A stretch of DNA of 64,000 nt from Gordonia rubripertincta (GCF_038024875.1 NZ_CP136136.1:3038001-3102000); one strand, 5' to 3'; shown: positions 7,884 through 16,976, numbered from the stretch's first letter. Notes: generated by a model not told the origin, from the sequence alone. Made by a program: numbers and translations.

Positions 7884-8914
7884 GGCGGAGCGAGGATTCC
7901 CTGACCGCGCTGCGGGCAGACGCGCAGGACGGCGCCGCCGCACTCACCGAGCTGCTGGCGGCCGGCCGGCTGATGGGCGTGCCGGTCCCCGACGACGCCT
8001 CGGTCCGGGCCGGCCTCCGTGCGGTGAACGACTTCGACGTCACCGCACTGTCGTCGGACAGCCGGGTTCTGGTCTCGGCGCACCGGGCCGTCGCCGAACA
8101 GCTGCACTACCTGCCCGAACAGCGGGTGCGGCTCGACGGCTGGCTCGGCAGGTCCGCGTCGCCGGCGATCGACGCGGCCGTCGACCATCAGCGGCGTGCG
8201 GAATCCGACCTCTATGTGCTGCGCACGATCACCGACGCCACCTCCGCGGCCGCATCGGGAATCGACCGGTTGCTCCGTACCTTCTACCTGTCGGTCGCCC
8301 GGTTGTCGGCGCCGAGCGCCGCGGGGACACCGCCCGCCGAGCTACCGCAGGCCGTGGTGACCGGACGTGTTCCGCTCGATGTCGCGGTCGAGGACATCCG
8401 GTCACGGGTCGAGCTGTTCACCACCTCGGTTGACGCCACGCTGCGGGGGATCGCCGGCATTCTCGACATTCTCAACCGGTCCCTCGACGGGATCGACGAC
8501 GATCCCTATCCCGTCGAGACCGGGGAGCCGCCGGACAGCGACTTCGTCACCCCGCCCGGGGCGCAGCCGGTCGAGTCGGTCCGTCCGCAACCGGTCCCGG
8601 CCGAGCCGCCGACTGCGCCGACCGAGACGGTGCGCGCGGCGCGGGAGTCCGGGGAACAACCGGAGGAGCAAGACATCCCGTTCCGGCTGAGCGGCGGGCC
8701 GGTCGTGAAACCCGAAGTGGTGCACGCTGTTCCGGGAATGGAAGCAGCCGGCGCCGTCGAGGGGAGGCCGGCGTCCGGTCCCGGCGGGGGATCCCCGACC
8801 CCGACCCACGTCGTCGCCGACACCCGCGACGGCGGCACCCCACCGGCCGGTCCCGCCACCGATGCGACGCCCGAGCGGTCCGCGGGTGACCTGGCCCTGG
8901 CCGGTGACCAGTGA
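7880..8914 (+). CDS. Hypothetical protein, helical N-terminus and Pro-rich tail
   Basis: A 344-residue protein of no family I recognise. Roughly residues 1-215 are helical and Ala/Leu/Arg-rich (for example RLLRTFYLSVARL and SRVELFTTSVDATLRGIAGILDIL); the rest is rich in Pro, Glu, Gly and Thr and looks disordered. There is no signal peptide or clear membrane helix. It is coupled at both ends, by ATGA to the EspC-like gene and by GTGA to the coiled-coil gene after it. The three probably make one complex. An ESX-substrate partner role, like the paired Esp proteins, is inference. Confidence 0.65.
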   Translation: MRRSEDSLTALRADAQDGAAALTELLAAGRLMGVPVPDDASVRAGLRAVNDFDVTALSSDSRVLVSAHRAVAEQLHYLPEQRVRLDGWLGRSASPAIDAAVDHQRRAESDLYVLRTITDATSAAASGIDRLLRTFYLSVARLSAPSAAGTPPAELPQAVVTGRVPLDVAVEDIRSRVELFTTSVDATLRGIAGILDILNRSLDGIDDDPYPVETGEPPDSDFVTPPGAQPVESVRPQPVPAEPPTAPTETVRAARESGEQPEEQDIPFRLSGGPVVKPEVVHAVPGMEAAGAVEGRPASGPGGGSPTPTHVVADTRDGGTPPAGPATDATPERSAGDLALAGDQ

Positions 8915-9171
8915 GCCTCGCCGACCAGATCGAGGCTCTCGCGCGCTCGGCCACCGCCGAGGTCGCCGACGCCTCGCACCGTTTCTCCGCTGCTCAGCGG
9001 GATCTCGACCTCGCGATGGCCGAACACCGGCGCACCGCCGCGCAATCCGAGACCGAACGGTTGCGTGCCGACCTCGAGCACGAAGCCGACGCGGCCGATG
9101 CGCTGCCCGGCATCATGCTGCCCGCCGACATGGCCGACGCCAGTCCGCATCTGCCGCCACCGAACGCATAG
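8911..9171 (+). CDS. Small coiled-coil hypothetical protein
   Basis: An 86-residue charged helical protein beginning at the GTG that overlaps the previous stop (GTGA). Residues about 1-65 form one long amphipathic, Ala/Glu/Arg-rich helix suited to a coiled coil (DLDLAMAEHRRTAAQSETER), with a short Pro-ending tail. No known family or motif is visible. It is the third member of the small operon at 7521-9171 and is followed after ten bases by the hydrolase-fold gene. Likely a structural partner of the two upstream proteins; function unknown. Confidence 0.6.
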   Translation: MSLADQIEALARSATAEVADASHRFSAAQRDLDLAMAEHRRTAAQSETERLRADLEHEADAADALPGIMLPADMADASPHLPPPNA

Positions 9172-9181
9172 GCTGTCTGCT

Positions 9182-10171
9182 GTGCCAGGCAAGAAGCGTT
9201 CGAAACCATCGCAGCCGCCCGCGAAGCTGATGGCCGCGCTCGGCCGTCGGGGACCGCACCGGGTCCTGCGCGGCGATCTCGGGATCGTCGGTACACGCGG
9301 CGAGGTGTTCACCCCGGCGAGTGGGGAAAGGCTGCCCGCCATCGCCTTCGGGCACGGCTGGCTGGCTTCGCCGAGTCGCTACCGCGACCTGTGCAAGCAT
9401 CTGGCGTCCTGGGGCATCGTGGTCGCGGTCCCGGCCGACCAGCGCGGCGTGTTGGTCTCCGACGACGCGATGGCCGCCCAACTGCGTTCGGCGTTGGCGA
9501 TCGTGACCCGGGTCCGGCTGGGCTTCGGCGAGATCACCGTCGACCCGGCCAAGGTGGGTTTCGCCGGTCACGGATTCGGGGCGTCGGCTGCTGTCATCGC
9601 CGCGGCGGAGGGCGTCCTGCACGGTCAGCCGCAGCCGGAGGTCCGGGGAGTGGCCGCGCTGTTCCCGGCGCCGACCACCGCCGGGCTCCTACCCGCTGCG
9701 CGCAGCGTCCGTGCGCCCGGTCTCATCGTCTCCTCGATCGGCGAACTCGACACCATCGACGGCAACGCACTCCCGCTCGCGCAGGCGTATGGCGCCGACC
9801 ACACCCCCGACGACGAGCACCGCGCAGTTCTGCGCACCCCGCCCGGCGCGACGTCGCGCGGCCTCCTCGAACACCGGACGATCGGTGCGCTGTGGGGGAG
9901 CAACGGCGCGGACAAGAAGACGCACACCGCCGTGCGCGCTCTGACCACGGGTTTCCTGCTGCACGCGCTCACGCAGGACGCCGAGTACCAGGCGTTCTCC
10001 GACCCCGACACCGTTCTCGGCAAGGTGCCGGCCGTCGACCTCGACGACCCGCCGGAGGTGCAGGACCGCATCGCCAAACTGCTCGGCGCCAAGGAGCGCA
10101 AGCGTCGTCGTGCGGCGTCTCCGGTACCCGCCGCGGCACCGAACGTCGTGGTCCCCAAGACCCTGGAGTGA
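9182..10171 (+). CDS. Alpha/beta-hydrolase-fold protein (dienelactone hydrolase type) lacking the Ser nucleophile
   Basis: A 329-residue alpha/beta-hydrolase-fold protein related to dienelactone hydrolases. The oxyanion region (AIAFGHGWLASPSRYRDL) and the fold pattern are clear, but the usual G-x-S-x-G elbow reads GHGFG (residues 129-133), so the nucleophile position is Gly. DTIDGNALP may hold the acid residue. It may therefore be a non-catalytic member, or may use a nearby Ser (GASAA). The GTG at 9182 is chosen as it follows the preceding stop by ten bases and gives a normal N-terminus; no strong ribosome binding site is seen. It precedes glmS. Confidence 0.75.
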   Translation: MPGKKRSKPSQPPAKLMAALGRRGPHRVLRGDLGIVGTRGEVFTPASGERLPAIAFGHGWLASPSRYRDLCKHLASWGIVVAVPADQRGVLVSDDAMAAQLRSALAIVTRVRLGFGEITVDPAKVGFAGHGFGASAAVIAAAEGVLHGQPQPEVRGVAALFPAPTTAGLLPAARSVRAPGLIVSSIGELDTIDGNALPLAQAYGADHTPDDEHRAVLRTPPGATSRGLLEHRTIGALWGSNGADKKTHTAVRALTTGFLLHALTQDAEYQAFSDPDTVLGKVPAVDLDDPPEVQDRIAKLLGAKERKRRRAASPVPAAAPNVVVPKTLE

Positions 10172-10232
10172 CGCCCCGCACGGCGGCACGTCGTTCCGCA
10201 GCGCGCGAGCGCATCGGTCCCACCGCACGCAG

Positions 10233-10247
10233 GTACGCTGACTAGCT
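10233..10247 (+). promoter_or_regulatory. Candidate -10 element for a (nearly) leaderless glmS mRNA
   Basis: TACGCT at 10233-10238 fits the actinobacterial TANNNT -10 consensus and lies eight bases before the glmS ATG. No ribosome binding site is present, so transcription probably begins at or within a few bases of the start codon. Confidence 0.4.
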
Positions 10248-12110
10248 ATGTGTGGAATCGTCGGATACGTGGGGCGGCGCGATGCCCTGGACATCGTCGT
10301 CGAGGCTTTGCGACGGATGGAGTACCGCGGGTACGACTCGGCGGGCGTCGCCATCCTCGACGGCGCCGGTAACACCGCGATCCAGAAAAAGGCCCTCCGG
10401 ATGGAGAATCTGGAAAAACAGATCGCGACTGTCGGCCGTGAGTCGTTGTCGGGGACCACGGGCATGGGCCATACGCGCTGGGCCACGCACGGGAAGCCCA
10501 CCGACCGCAATGCGCATCCGCATGCCAGCGACGACGGCAAGATCGCGGTCGTCCACAACGGCATCATCGAGAACTACGCCGAGCTGCGCGCCGAGCTGGA
10601 AGAGGACGGCGTCGAATTCGGGTCGGAGACCGACACCGAGACGGCTGTCCACCTGGTCTCGAAGTACTACACGTTCGGTCCCACCGCCGGTGACTTCGTC
10701 GCGAGCGCCTACGCGGCCCTGCGCCGGCTCGAGGGTGCGTTCACCCTCGTGTTCACCCACGCCGACCACCCGGACACCATCGTCGCCGCCCGCCGGTCGA
10801 CCCCGCTCGTGGTGGGTGTCGGCCAGGGCGAGATGTTCGTCGGTTCCGATGTGACCGCCTTCATCGAGCACACCCGTGAGGCCGTCGAGCTGGGCCAGGA
10901 CGAGGTCGTCGTCATCACCGCCGACACCTACACGATCACCGACTTCGACCGGAACGAGCGCGCGGGCAAGCCCTTCCACATCGACTGGGATCTCGCCGCG
11001 GCCGAGAAGGGCGGTTACGACTTCTTCATGCTGAAGGAGATCGCCGAGCAGCCCCGCGCGATCGCCGACACCCTGCTCGGTCACCTGCAGAACGGGCGCA
11101 TCGTGCTCGACGAGCAGCGGCTGACCGACGACGACCTGCGCGACGTCGACAAGGTCTTCGTCGTGGCCTGTGGCACGGCCTACCACGCCGGCCTCCTGGC
11201 GAAGTACGCGATCGAGCACTGGACGCGTCTGCCCGTCGAGATCGAGCTGGCCAGCGAGTTCCGCTACCGCGACCCGGTCCTCGACCGGTCGACGCTGGTC
11301 GTGGCGATCTCCCAGTCGGGCGAGACCGCCGACACCCTGGAGGCCGTCCGGCACGCCAAGGACCAGAAGGCCCGCGTGCTGGCCATCTGCAACACCAACG
11401 GTGCGCAGATCCCGCGCGAATCCGACGCCGTGCTCTACACCCACGCCGGTCCGGAGATCGGCGTCGCGTCGACCAAGTGCTTCCTTGCGCAGATCGTCGC
11501 GGCCTACCTGGTCGGCTTGGCCCTCGCACAGGCGCGCGGCACCAAGTACGCCGACGAGGTCGCCCGCGAGTTCGCCGCCATCGAGGCCATGGCCGATTCG
11601 GTCGCCGAGGTCCTCGGGACCATGGAGCCGGTCCGCGACCTCGCCCGCTCGCTGTCCCACCACAACACGGTGCTGTTCATCGGTCGCCACGTCGGCTACC
11701 CGGTGGCGCTCGAAGGTGCACTGAAGCTCAAGGAACTCGCCTACATGCACGCCGAGGGCTTCGCCGCCGGCGAGCTCAAGCACGGCCCCATCGCCCTCAT
11801 CGAGGACGGCCTGCCGGTCATCACCGTGATGCCGTCCCCGGAAGGCCGCGCGGTGCTGCACTCGAAGATGGTCAGCAACATCCGCGAGATCCAGGCCCGC
11901 GGTGCGCGCACCATCGTGATCGCCGAAGCCGACGACGCCGCCGCCCGCGCGGTCGCCGACGAGTTCATCCCGATCCCGAAGACGCCGACGCTCCTGCAGC
12001 CGCTGGTCTCCACGGTGCCGCTGCAGGTGTTCGCCGCCAGCGTCGCCCAGGCCCGCGGCTACGACGTCGACAAGCCGCGCAACCTGGCCAAGTCGGTGAC
12101 CGTCGAGTAG
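10248..12110 (+). CDS. glmS: Glutamine-fructose-6-phosphate aminotransferase
   Basis: GlmS (620 residues, full length) makes glucosamine-6-phosphate from fructose-6-phosphate and glutamine, the first step towards UDP-GlcNAc for peptidoglycan. The N-terminal glutaminase domain begins MCGIVGYVG, with Cys2 as the nucleophile after Met removal, and has the RWATHG motif. Two SIS sugar-isomerase domains follow (VACGTAYHAG and ISQSGETADT; later KELAYMHAEGF and GELKHGPIALI), ending in the conserved PRNLAKSVTVE. Start is the ATG at 10248, where Cys must be second. It is followed nine bases later by nnrD, as in mycobacteria. Confidence 0.98.
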   Translation: MCGIVGYVGRRDALDIVVEALRRMEYRGYDSAGVAILDGAGNTAIQKKALRMENLEKQIATVGRESLSGTTGMGHTRWATHGKPTDRNAHPHASDDGKIAVVHNGIIENYAELRAELEEDGVEFGSETDTETAVHLVSKYYTFGPTAGDFVASAYAALRRLEGAFTLVFTHADHPDTIVAARRSTPLVVGVGQGEMFVGSDVTAFIEHTREAVELGQDEVVVITADTYTITDFDRNERAGKPFHIDWDLAAAEKGGYDFFMLKEIAEQPRAIADTLLGHLQNGRIVLDEQRLTDDDLRDVDKVFVVACGTAYHAGLLAKYAIEHWTRLPVEIELASEFRYRDPVLDRSTLVVAISQSGETADTLEAVRHAKDQKARVLAICNTNGAQIPRESDAVLYTHAGPEIGVASTKCFLAQIVAAYLVGLALAQARGTKYADEVAREFAAIEAMADSVAEVLGTMEPVRDLARSLSHHNTVLFIGRHVGYPVALEGALKLKELAYMHAEGFAAGELKHGPIALIEDGLPVITVMPSPEGRAVLHSKMVSNIREIQARGARTIVIAEADDAAARAVADEFIPIPKTPTLLQPLVSTVPLQVFAASVAQARGYDVDKPRNLAKSVTVE

Positions 12111-12119
12111 ACCGGCCCC

Positions 12120-13577
12120 ATGCCGACCCGGTACCTCACCGCCGACGAAGTCCGCGACGCCGAGCGGGCGTCGGGAGATCTGCTCGCCAACGGGACGCTG
12201 ATGCGACGCGCCGCGCACGGCGTCGCGCAGGCCGTCGTCGGCGAGCTGAACCGGATCGGCGGCTGCTACGGGCGGTCGGTGGGTGTCGTGGTCGGTGCCG
12301 GTGACAACGGTGGTGACGCCCTCTTCGCCGCCGCCGAACTCACCCGTCGCGGAGTCGCCGCCCATGCGGTGCTGCTCGCCCCCGACAAGGCGCACCCGGC
12401 CGGACTGCGGGCGTTCCGGGCGGCCGGCGGTCGTGTCGGCGATGCGTTGCCCGCCGGGCTCGACGCCGTCATCGACGGGGTCGTGGGAATCGGCGGCAGG
12501 GGGCCGTTGCGCCCCGCGGCGGCGGCCGTCTTCGACCGTATCGATGCCGAAACCATAGTCGTCGCAGTCGATCTGCCGTCCGGCGTCGATGCCGACACCG
12601 GTGAGGTGCACACGCCGTCGGTCCGTGCCGATGTCACCGTCACCTTCGGCTTCCCGCGTCGCGCACACCTTCTGGCGGCACCGCGGTGCGGCCGGGTGAT
12701 CGTCGTCGACATCGGCATCGGTGATCCCGTCGAACCTGATGCGCGGCAACTCATCTCGTACGCCAATGCCGAGATCGACTGGCCCGTACCGGGTCCCGCG
12801 GACGACAAGTACACCCAGGGTGTGGTCGGGGTCATCGCCGGATCACATCGCTACCCGGGCGCGGCGATCCTGGCCTCCGGGGCCGCGGTCGCGGCGACCT
12901 CCGGTATGACGCGGTACGTCGGTTCGGCGCACGCCGAGGTGGTGTCGCACTTCCCCGAGGTGGTCGCCGCGCCGGACCTCGCCGACGCCGGCCGGGTCCA
13001 GGCCTGGGTGGTCGGCCCCGGCATGGGCACCGACGCGGCCGCGACGGCGCTGCTGCGTACCGTCCTCGACTCCGATCTGCCGGTGCTCGTCGACGCCGAC
13101 GCGCTCACCATCGTCTCGAACGAACCCGGACTCGTCGCCGGTCGCGCGGCACCGACGCTCCTGACCCCGCATGCCGGTGAGTTCGCGCGGTTGACCGGTG
13201 CCGAGGTGGGGGCCGATCGGGTGTCCGCGGTCGCCGACCTCGCCGCTCAATGGCGTGTCACGGTTCTCCTGAAGGGCCGGATCACGCTGGTCGCCGATCC
13301 GTCGGGAAGGGTCGTCGGCAACGACGCCGGGTCGTCGTGGGCGGCGACCGCCGGTGCCGGTGACGTGCTGGCCGGGATTGCGGGATCGCTGCTCGCCGCC
13401 GGCAGGTCGCCGCAGGAGGCGGGGGCCTGGGCGGCCCGCGTCCACGCCCACGCCGCACTGCTGGCGAGCCGGGGAGCCCCGATCGGTGCGTCCACGCTGC
13501 TCGCGGCGTTGCGCCCGGCGATCCGGGAGTTCACCTCAGGAGGAACAGCAGGGGAGACGCACACCCCGCCACGCTGA
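12120..13577 (+). CDS. nnrD: Bifunctional NAD(P)H-hydrate epimerase / dehydratase
   Basis: This 485-residue protein repairs hydrated NAD(P)H. The N-terminal YjeF_N domain (about 1-215) holds VVVGAGDNGGDAL, a variant of the usual GxGNNGGDG, and VDLPSGVDADTGEV; it epimerises the R and S hydrates. The C-terminal carbohydrate-kinase-like domain (about 225-475) holds VVGPGMGTD, LTPHAGEFARLTG and AATAGAGDVLAGI; it dehydrates the S form using ADP or ATP. It directly follows glmS, the mycobacterial order. Its last 47 bases overlap the 3' end of the convergent membrane protein gene. Confidence 0.95.
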   Translation: MPTRYLTADEVRDAERASGDLLANGTLMRRAAHGVAQAVVGELNRIGGCYGRSVGVVVGAGDNGGDALFAAAELTRRGVAAHAVLLAPDKAHPAGLRAFRAAGGRVGDALPAGLDAVIDGVVGIGGRGPLRPAAAAVFDRIDAETIVVAVDLPSGVDADTGEVHTPSVRADVTVTFGFPRRAHLLAAPRCGRVIVVDIGIGDPVEPDARQLISYANAEIDWPVPGPADDKYTQGVVGVIAGSHRYPGAAILASGAAVAATSGMTRYVGSAHAEVVSHFPEVVAAPDLADAGRVQAWVVGPGMGTDAAATALLRTVLDSDLPVLVDADALTIVSNEPGLVAGRAAPTLLTPHAGEFARLTGAEVGADRVSAVADLAAQWRVTVLLKGRITLVADPSGRVVGNDAGSSWAATAGAGDVLAGIAGSLLAAGRSPQEAGAWAARVHAHAALLASRGAPIGASTLLAALRPAIREFTSGGTAGETHTPPR

Positions 13578-13986
13578 TCAGCGTGACGATCGTGAGCAGC
13601 ACCAGATCGACGATCGGACCCGCCCGGTGCAGCTCGTCGGCCCCGAGACGCCTCACGAACGAGACGATCAGCCCGAGCACCGCGCCGACGGTCGCGACCA
13701 CACCCACCGCGTACAGGACCATCGCCGCGAACACCCATCCGTCCGCGTCGTTCTCGCCCAGCGCCTCCAGGATCGCGACGAAGAATAGGACCGCGGACGC
13801 GAACAGGGAGACCCAGGCCACACCGTTCGCCACCCATGCGGTCACCGACTCGCGCAGCCCGGGGGTGCGCCGGGCCGGGATGGCGGTACCGGCGGGAGGG
13901 CCGTAGACGACCGGGTCCACGGGGACGAAGTCATCGGGGAAACGGTGGTCGGGGTGGGCGGGCACGGGGTTCATGGTGGCGTACAT
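13531..13986 (-). CDS. Small multi-pass membrane protein with Pro-rich N-terminus
   Basis: A protein of about 151 residues: a Pro-rich cytoplasmic-looking start (NPVPAHPDHRFPDDFVPVDP), then three hydrophobic segments (WVSLFASAVLFFVAILEAL, FAAMVLYAVGVVATVGAVLGL and LVLLTIVTLISVAGCASPLL). It resembles small actinobacterial membrane proteins of unknown function; no catalytic motif is seen. Start is uncertain: ATG at 13986 or 13974, neither with a clear ribosome binding site. The gene overlaps the end of nnrD by 47 bases in the opposite direction, which is unusual but both frames end normally. Confidence 0.7.
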   Translation of the reverse strand: MYATMNPVPAHPDHRFPDDFVPVDPVVYGPPAGTAIPARRTPGLRESVTAWVANGVAWVSLFASAVLFFVAILEALGENDADGWVFAAMVLYAVGVVATVGAVLGLIVSFVRRLGADELHRAGPIVDLVLLTIVTLISVAGCASPLLFLLR

Positions 13987-14154
13987 GGTCGCTTTCTGGG
14001 GAGGTGAGCTGCATGTGTCGTCCAGCAAACCGGGTCCCAGGTCCCGCCGCATCGGTGTGATTACTCATAAACGTCCCGGTGAAACCGCTGGTCACGGCGC
14101 TCCCCGGGTCGCCGCGCGCAAATCAGTGGTGGCGATCTGGGAGAATGGTCGACG

Positions 14155-15312
14155 ATGACTTCCGCTGCCCTGACCGCGACCGTCGACCTCGGCGCCATCG
14201 CGCACAACCTCGACGTCCTGCGTACCGCCTCGAACGCTGCCGTGATGGCCGTCGTGAAGGCCGACGCCTACGGCCACGGCGCCGTGCCGGTCGCGAAGGC
14301 CGCGCTGGCCGCGGGCGCCGCCGAGTTGGGCGTCGCGCACATCACCGAGGCCCGCGCACTGCGTGCCGCCGGAGTCGACGCCCCGATCACCGCCTGGCTG
14401 CACGCCCCGGGCGCGGACTTCGAAGGAGCGATCACCGACCACATCGAGGTCGCGCTGTCCTCGTCACGACAACTCGACGCCGTGGTCGACGCCGCCCGCG
14501 CGACCGGCATCGCGGCGAGCGTCACGGCCAAGGTCGACACCGGGCTCAACCGGAGCGGCGTCGCCGCCGACGAATGGGACGACTTCGCCGAGAGGATCGC
14601 GAAGGCGCACGCCGAGGGCGCGGTCGTCGTCCGCGCGGTGATGTGTCACCTCGCCCGCGGTGACGAACCCGACCATCCGCTCAACAGCGAACAGGCCGTC
14701 CGGCTCGACGCCGCGGCCGCCGACCTCGAACGTCTCGGCGCGGCGCCCGAGATCATGCACATTGCGAATTCGCCTGCGGCGCTGACTCGTCCGGACCTGG
14801 CGCGTGACATGGTCCGGCCCGGGATCGCGATCTACGGTCGGAGTCCGGTCCCCGAGCTCGGCGACTTCGGGCTCATCCCGGCGATGACGCTGTCGGCTCC
14901 GGTCGCCCTGGTCAAGAAGGTCGCCGCGGGACAGGGTGTCTCCTACAGTCACACCTGGATCGCACCGTGCGACACCGTCGTCGCGGTGGTGCCCGCGGGC
15001 TACGCCGACGGCGTGCCGCGCCTGCTGTCGGGCCGCATCCGGGTCCGTATCGGAGAGCGTCTGTTCGACGGCATCGGTCGTATCTGCATGGACCAGTTCG
15101 TCATCGACCTCGGACCCGACGGGGCCGGCGTCCGGGAGGGCGACGAGGTCGAACTCTTCGGGACCGGCGCCCACGGCGGCATCACAGCCAAGGACTGGGC
15201 CGACGCCATCGGCACCATCGACTACGAGATCATCTCCCAGGTGGGCAACCGCGCGGTTCGGCGATACCTGAACGCGGACGCGGCCGGCGGTGACGCGGTG
15301 GCCGACGAGTGA
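14155..15312 (+). CDS. alr: Alanine racemase
   Basis: Alr (385 residues) converts L- to D-alanine for peptidoglycan using PLP. The PLP lysine is Lys35 in AVVKADAYGHG, and the second catalytic base is the Tyr of GVSYSHTW in the C-terminal beta domain; the metal/substrate loop GYADGVPRLLSG and MDQFVIDLG are also present. The ATG at 14155 follows GAGAAT by eight bases, a partial TANNNT -10, and no ribosome binding site is present, so the mRNA may be leaderless. Its stop overlaps the next start (GTGA), which begins a six-gene run ending at tsaD. Confidence 0.97.
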   Translation: MTSAALTATVDLGAIAHNLDVLRTASNAAVMAVVKADAYGHGAVPVAKAALAAGAAELGVAHITEARALRAAGVDAPITAWLHAPGADFEGAITDHIEVALSSSRQLDAVVDAARATGIAASVTAKVDTGLNRSGVAADEWDDFAERIAKAHAEGAVVVRAVMCHLARGDEPDHPLNSEQAVRLDAAAADLERLGAAPEIMHIANSPAALTRPDLARDMVRPGIAIYGRSPVPELGDFGLIPAMTLSAPVALVKKVAAGQGVSYSHTWIAPCDTVVAVVPAGYADGVPRLLSGRIRVRIGERLFDGIGRICMDQFVIDLGPDGAGVREGDEVELFGTGAHGGITAKDWADAIGTIDYEIISQVGNRAVRRYLNADAAGGDAVADE

Positions 15313-16451
15313 GCGGGGTGAGCGTGGTGGACGATTCCGAACGCGCCGGGCTGCTCGCCGGGCTGGCAGGTGTCGCGGCACTCGGCGGTATGGCGGCGAT
15401 CGGCGCCGCGCGCAACATCGCGCGCAAGAGCGTCGTCGGCAAGGCCGACCCGCACGCCGACATCGACCTCTCGACGATGTACGAGGATCAGGCGCGGACC
15501 GTGACCACCGACGACGGTCTCGAACTCGCGGTCCGGACCGTCGATCTCGGTGACGTCCGCCACGGTAAGCCCCCCGAGCTCACCATCGTCTTCGTCCACG
15601 GCTTCAGCCTCGGGCTCGCGAGCTGGCACTTCCAGCGGGAACAATTGGCAACCGAGTGGGCCGACCGCAACTACCGCTTCGTCTTCTACGATCACCGCGG
15701 CCACGGCGAGAGCGATCCCGCGCCGGTGGAGACCTGCACGATCGCGCAGCTCGCGGACGACGCCGCGGCGGTGATCCGGTCGACGGTCACCAGCGGACCC
15801 GTTGTGGTCGTTGGCCATTCGATGGGTGGCATGACGGTGATGGGTCTGGCGCGCCGGCATCCGGCACTGTTCTCGTCCACCGGGCCCGTCGCCGGTGTGG
15901 GCCTCGTCGCGACCGCATCGCGCGGCCTCACCGAGGCGGGACTCGGTGAGGGACTGGGCAACCCGGTGGTCGACGCCTTCCGACTGAGCGTCCGGCGCGC
16001 GCCGCGACTGGTCCAGGCCGGCCGCGGATTGACCCGCCAGGCGCTCGAACCTGTGCTCGTCGCGGCCAGTTTCGGGCCGGCGTTCTTCAGTCCGGCACTC
16101 GGCAGCGCCGTGGAGAAGATGATCCAGTCCACGCCGATCGAGACCATCGTGAACTTCCTGCACGCACTGGAGATCCACGACGAGTCGACGGCACTGCCGG
16201 TACTGGCGCAGGTGCCCACGACCGTCGTGTGCGGCGACAAGGACCGGCTGACACCCCTGCCGAACTCGGTGCGCATGTTCGCCCAGCTCGGACCGGATTC
16301 CCGTCTCGTGGTGGTCAAGGGGGCCGGCCACATGGTCCAGATGGAGGAACCCCGATTGGTCAGCGACGCGATCGTCGATCTGGTGGACCGCGCCCGGGTC
16401 GCCCTTCCGGCCCCTCGTCGACGCTGGTGGAAGAGGCGGGCGAAGGCATGA
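15309..16451 (+). CDS. Alpha/beta-fold hydrolase in the alr-tsa operon
   Basis: A 380-residue hydrolase with an N-terminal Ala/Gly-rich hydrophobic stretch (AGLLAGLAGVAALGGMAAIGAA) that may act as a membrane anchor. The fold motifs are complete: FVHGFSLGLASW, the elbow VVGHSMGGMTVMG with the nucleophile Ser, acid in GDKDRLTP and His in GAGHMVQMEEP. The GTG at 15309 overlaps the alr stop; GTG codons at 15318 and 15324 are alternatives. Many Mycobacteriales carry such a hydrolase between alr and tsaE. The substrate is unknown; a lipid ester or lactone is likely from the family. Confidence 0.9.
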   Translation: MSGVSVVDDSERAGLLAGLAGVAALGGMAAIGAARNIARKSVVGKADPHADIDLSTMYEDQARTVTTDDGLELAVRTVDLGDVRHGKPPELTIVFVHGFSLGLASWHFQREQLATEWADRNYRFVFYDHRGHGESDPAPVETCTIAQLADDAAAVIRSTVTSGPVVVVGHSMGGMTVMGLARRHPALFSSTGPVAGVGLVATASRGLTEAGLGEGLGNPVVDAFRLSVRRAPRLVQAGRGLTRQALEPVLVAASFGPAFFSPALGSAVEKMIQSTPIETIVNFLHALEIHDESTALPVLAQVPTTVVCGDKDRLTPLPNSVRMFAQLGPDSRLVVVKGAGHMVQMEEPRLVSDAIVDLVDRARVALPAPRRRWWKRRAKA

Positions 16452-16478
16452 GTTCCGACAGACCGCACCCCAGACGGA

Positions 16479-16973
16479 ATGCGCCCGACGCCGGTCACCG
16501 ACCGCACCGGGACCCGCGAATTGCCGGAGGTCGCCGACACCGAGGCGTTCGGTGTCGAACTCGCGACCGTGTTGTCCCCGGGCGACCTGGTGATCCTCGA
16601 CGGTCCGCTCGGTGCGGGCAAGACCGCCCTGGCGCGCGGGATCGGCGCCGGTCTGGGAATCGAGGGCCGGGTCACGTCGCCGACCTTCATCATCGCGCGT
16701 GAGCACCGGCCGGGCCGTCCCGGCGGTCCGGCGATGGTCCACGTCGATGCCTACCGGCTCGGGCTGGCCGGCGACGGGGAAGGTGGCCTGGCGCGCGGCG
16801 GTCTCGACGAACTCGACGCCCTCGACCTGGACACCGAGCTGACCGACGCGGTCGTCGTGGTCGAATGGGGTGAAGGTGTGGCCGAGCGGCTGGCGCAGCG
16901 CTACCTCGTGGTGCGGTTGCGCCGCGACGTGGACACCGATGTGCGACATGTGGAATGGGAGTGGGTGGGGTGA
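16479..16973 (+). CDS. tsaE: tRNA t6A biosynthesis ATPase
   Basis: TsaE (164 residues) is the ATPase that supports the TsaB-TsaD complex in making N6-threonylcarbamoyladenosine at position 37 of ANN-decoding tRNAs. The Walker A motif is GPLGAGKT near residues 43-50, followed by the conserved TSPTFIIAREH switch and VHVDAYRL, and VVVEWGEGV near the end. The ATG at 16479 lies 27 bases after the hydrolase stop. An ATG at 16448 overlaps that stop but is in another frame. tsaB starts three bases after the stop. Confidence 0.96.
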   Translation: MRPTPVTDRTGTRELPEVADTEAFGVELATVLSPGDLVILDGPLGAGKTALARGIGAGLGIEGRVTSPTFIIAREHRPGRPGGPAMVHVDAYRLGLAGDGEGGLARGGLDELDALDLDTELTDAVVVVEWGEGVAERLAQRYLVVRLRRDVDTDVRHVEWEWVG

Positions 16974-16976
16974 AGA

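Noticed and set aside
10242..12749. An 835-codon minus-strand frame over glmS and nnrD
   Set aside because: It is the mirror of two clear plus-strand genes and has no recognisable protein sequence.
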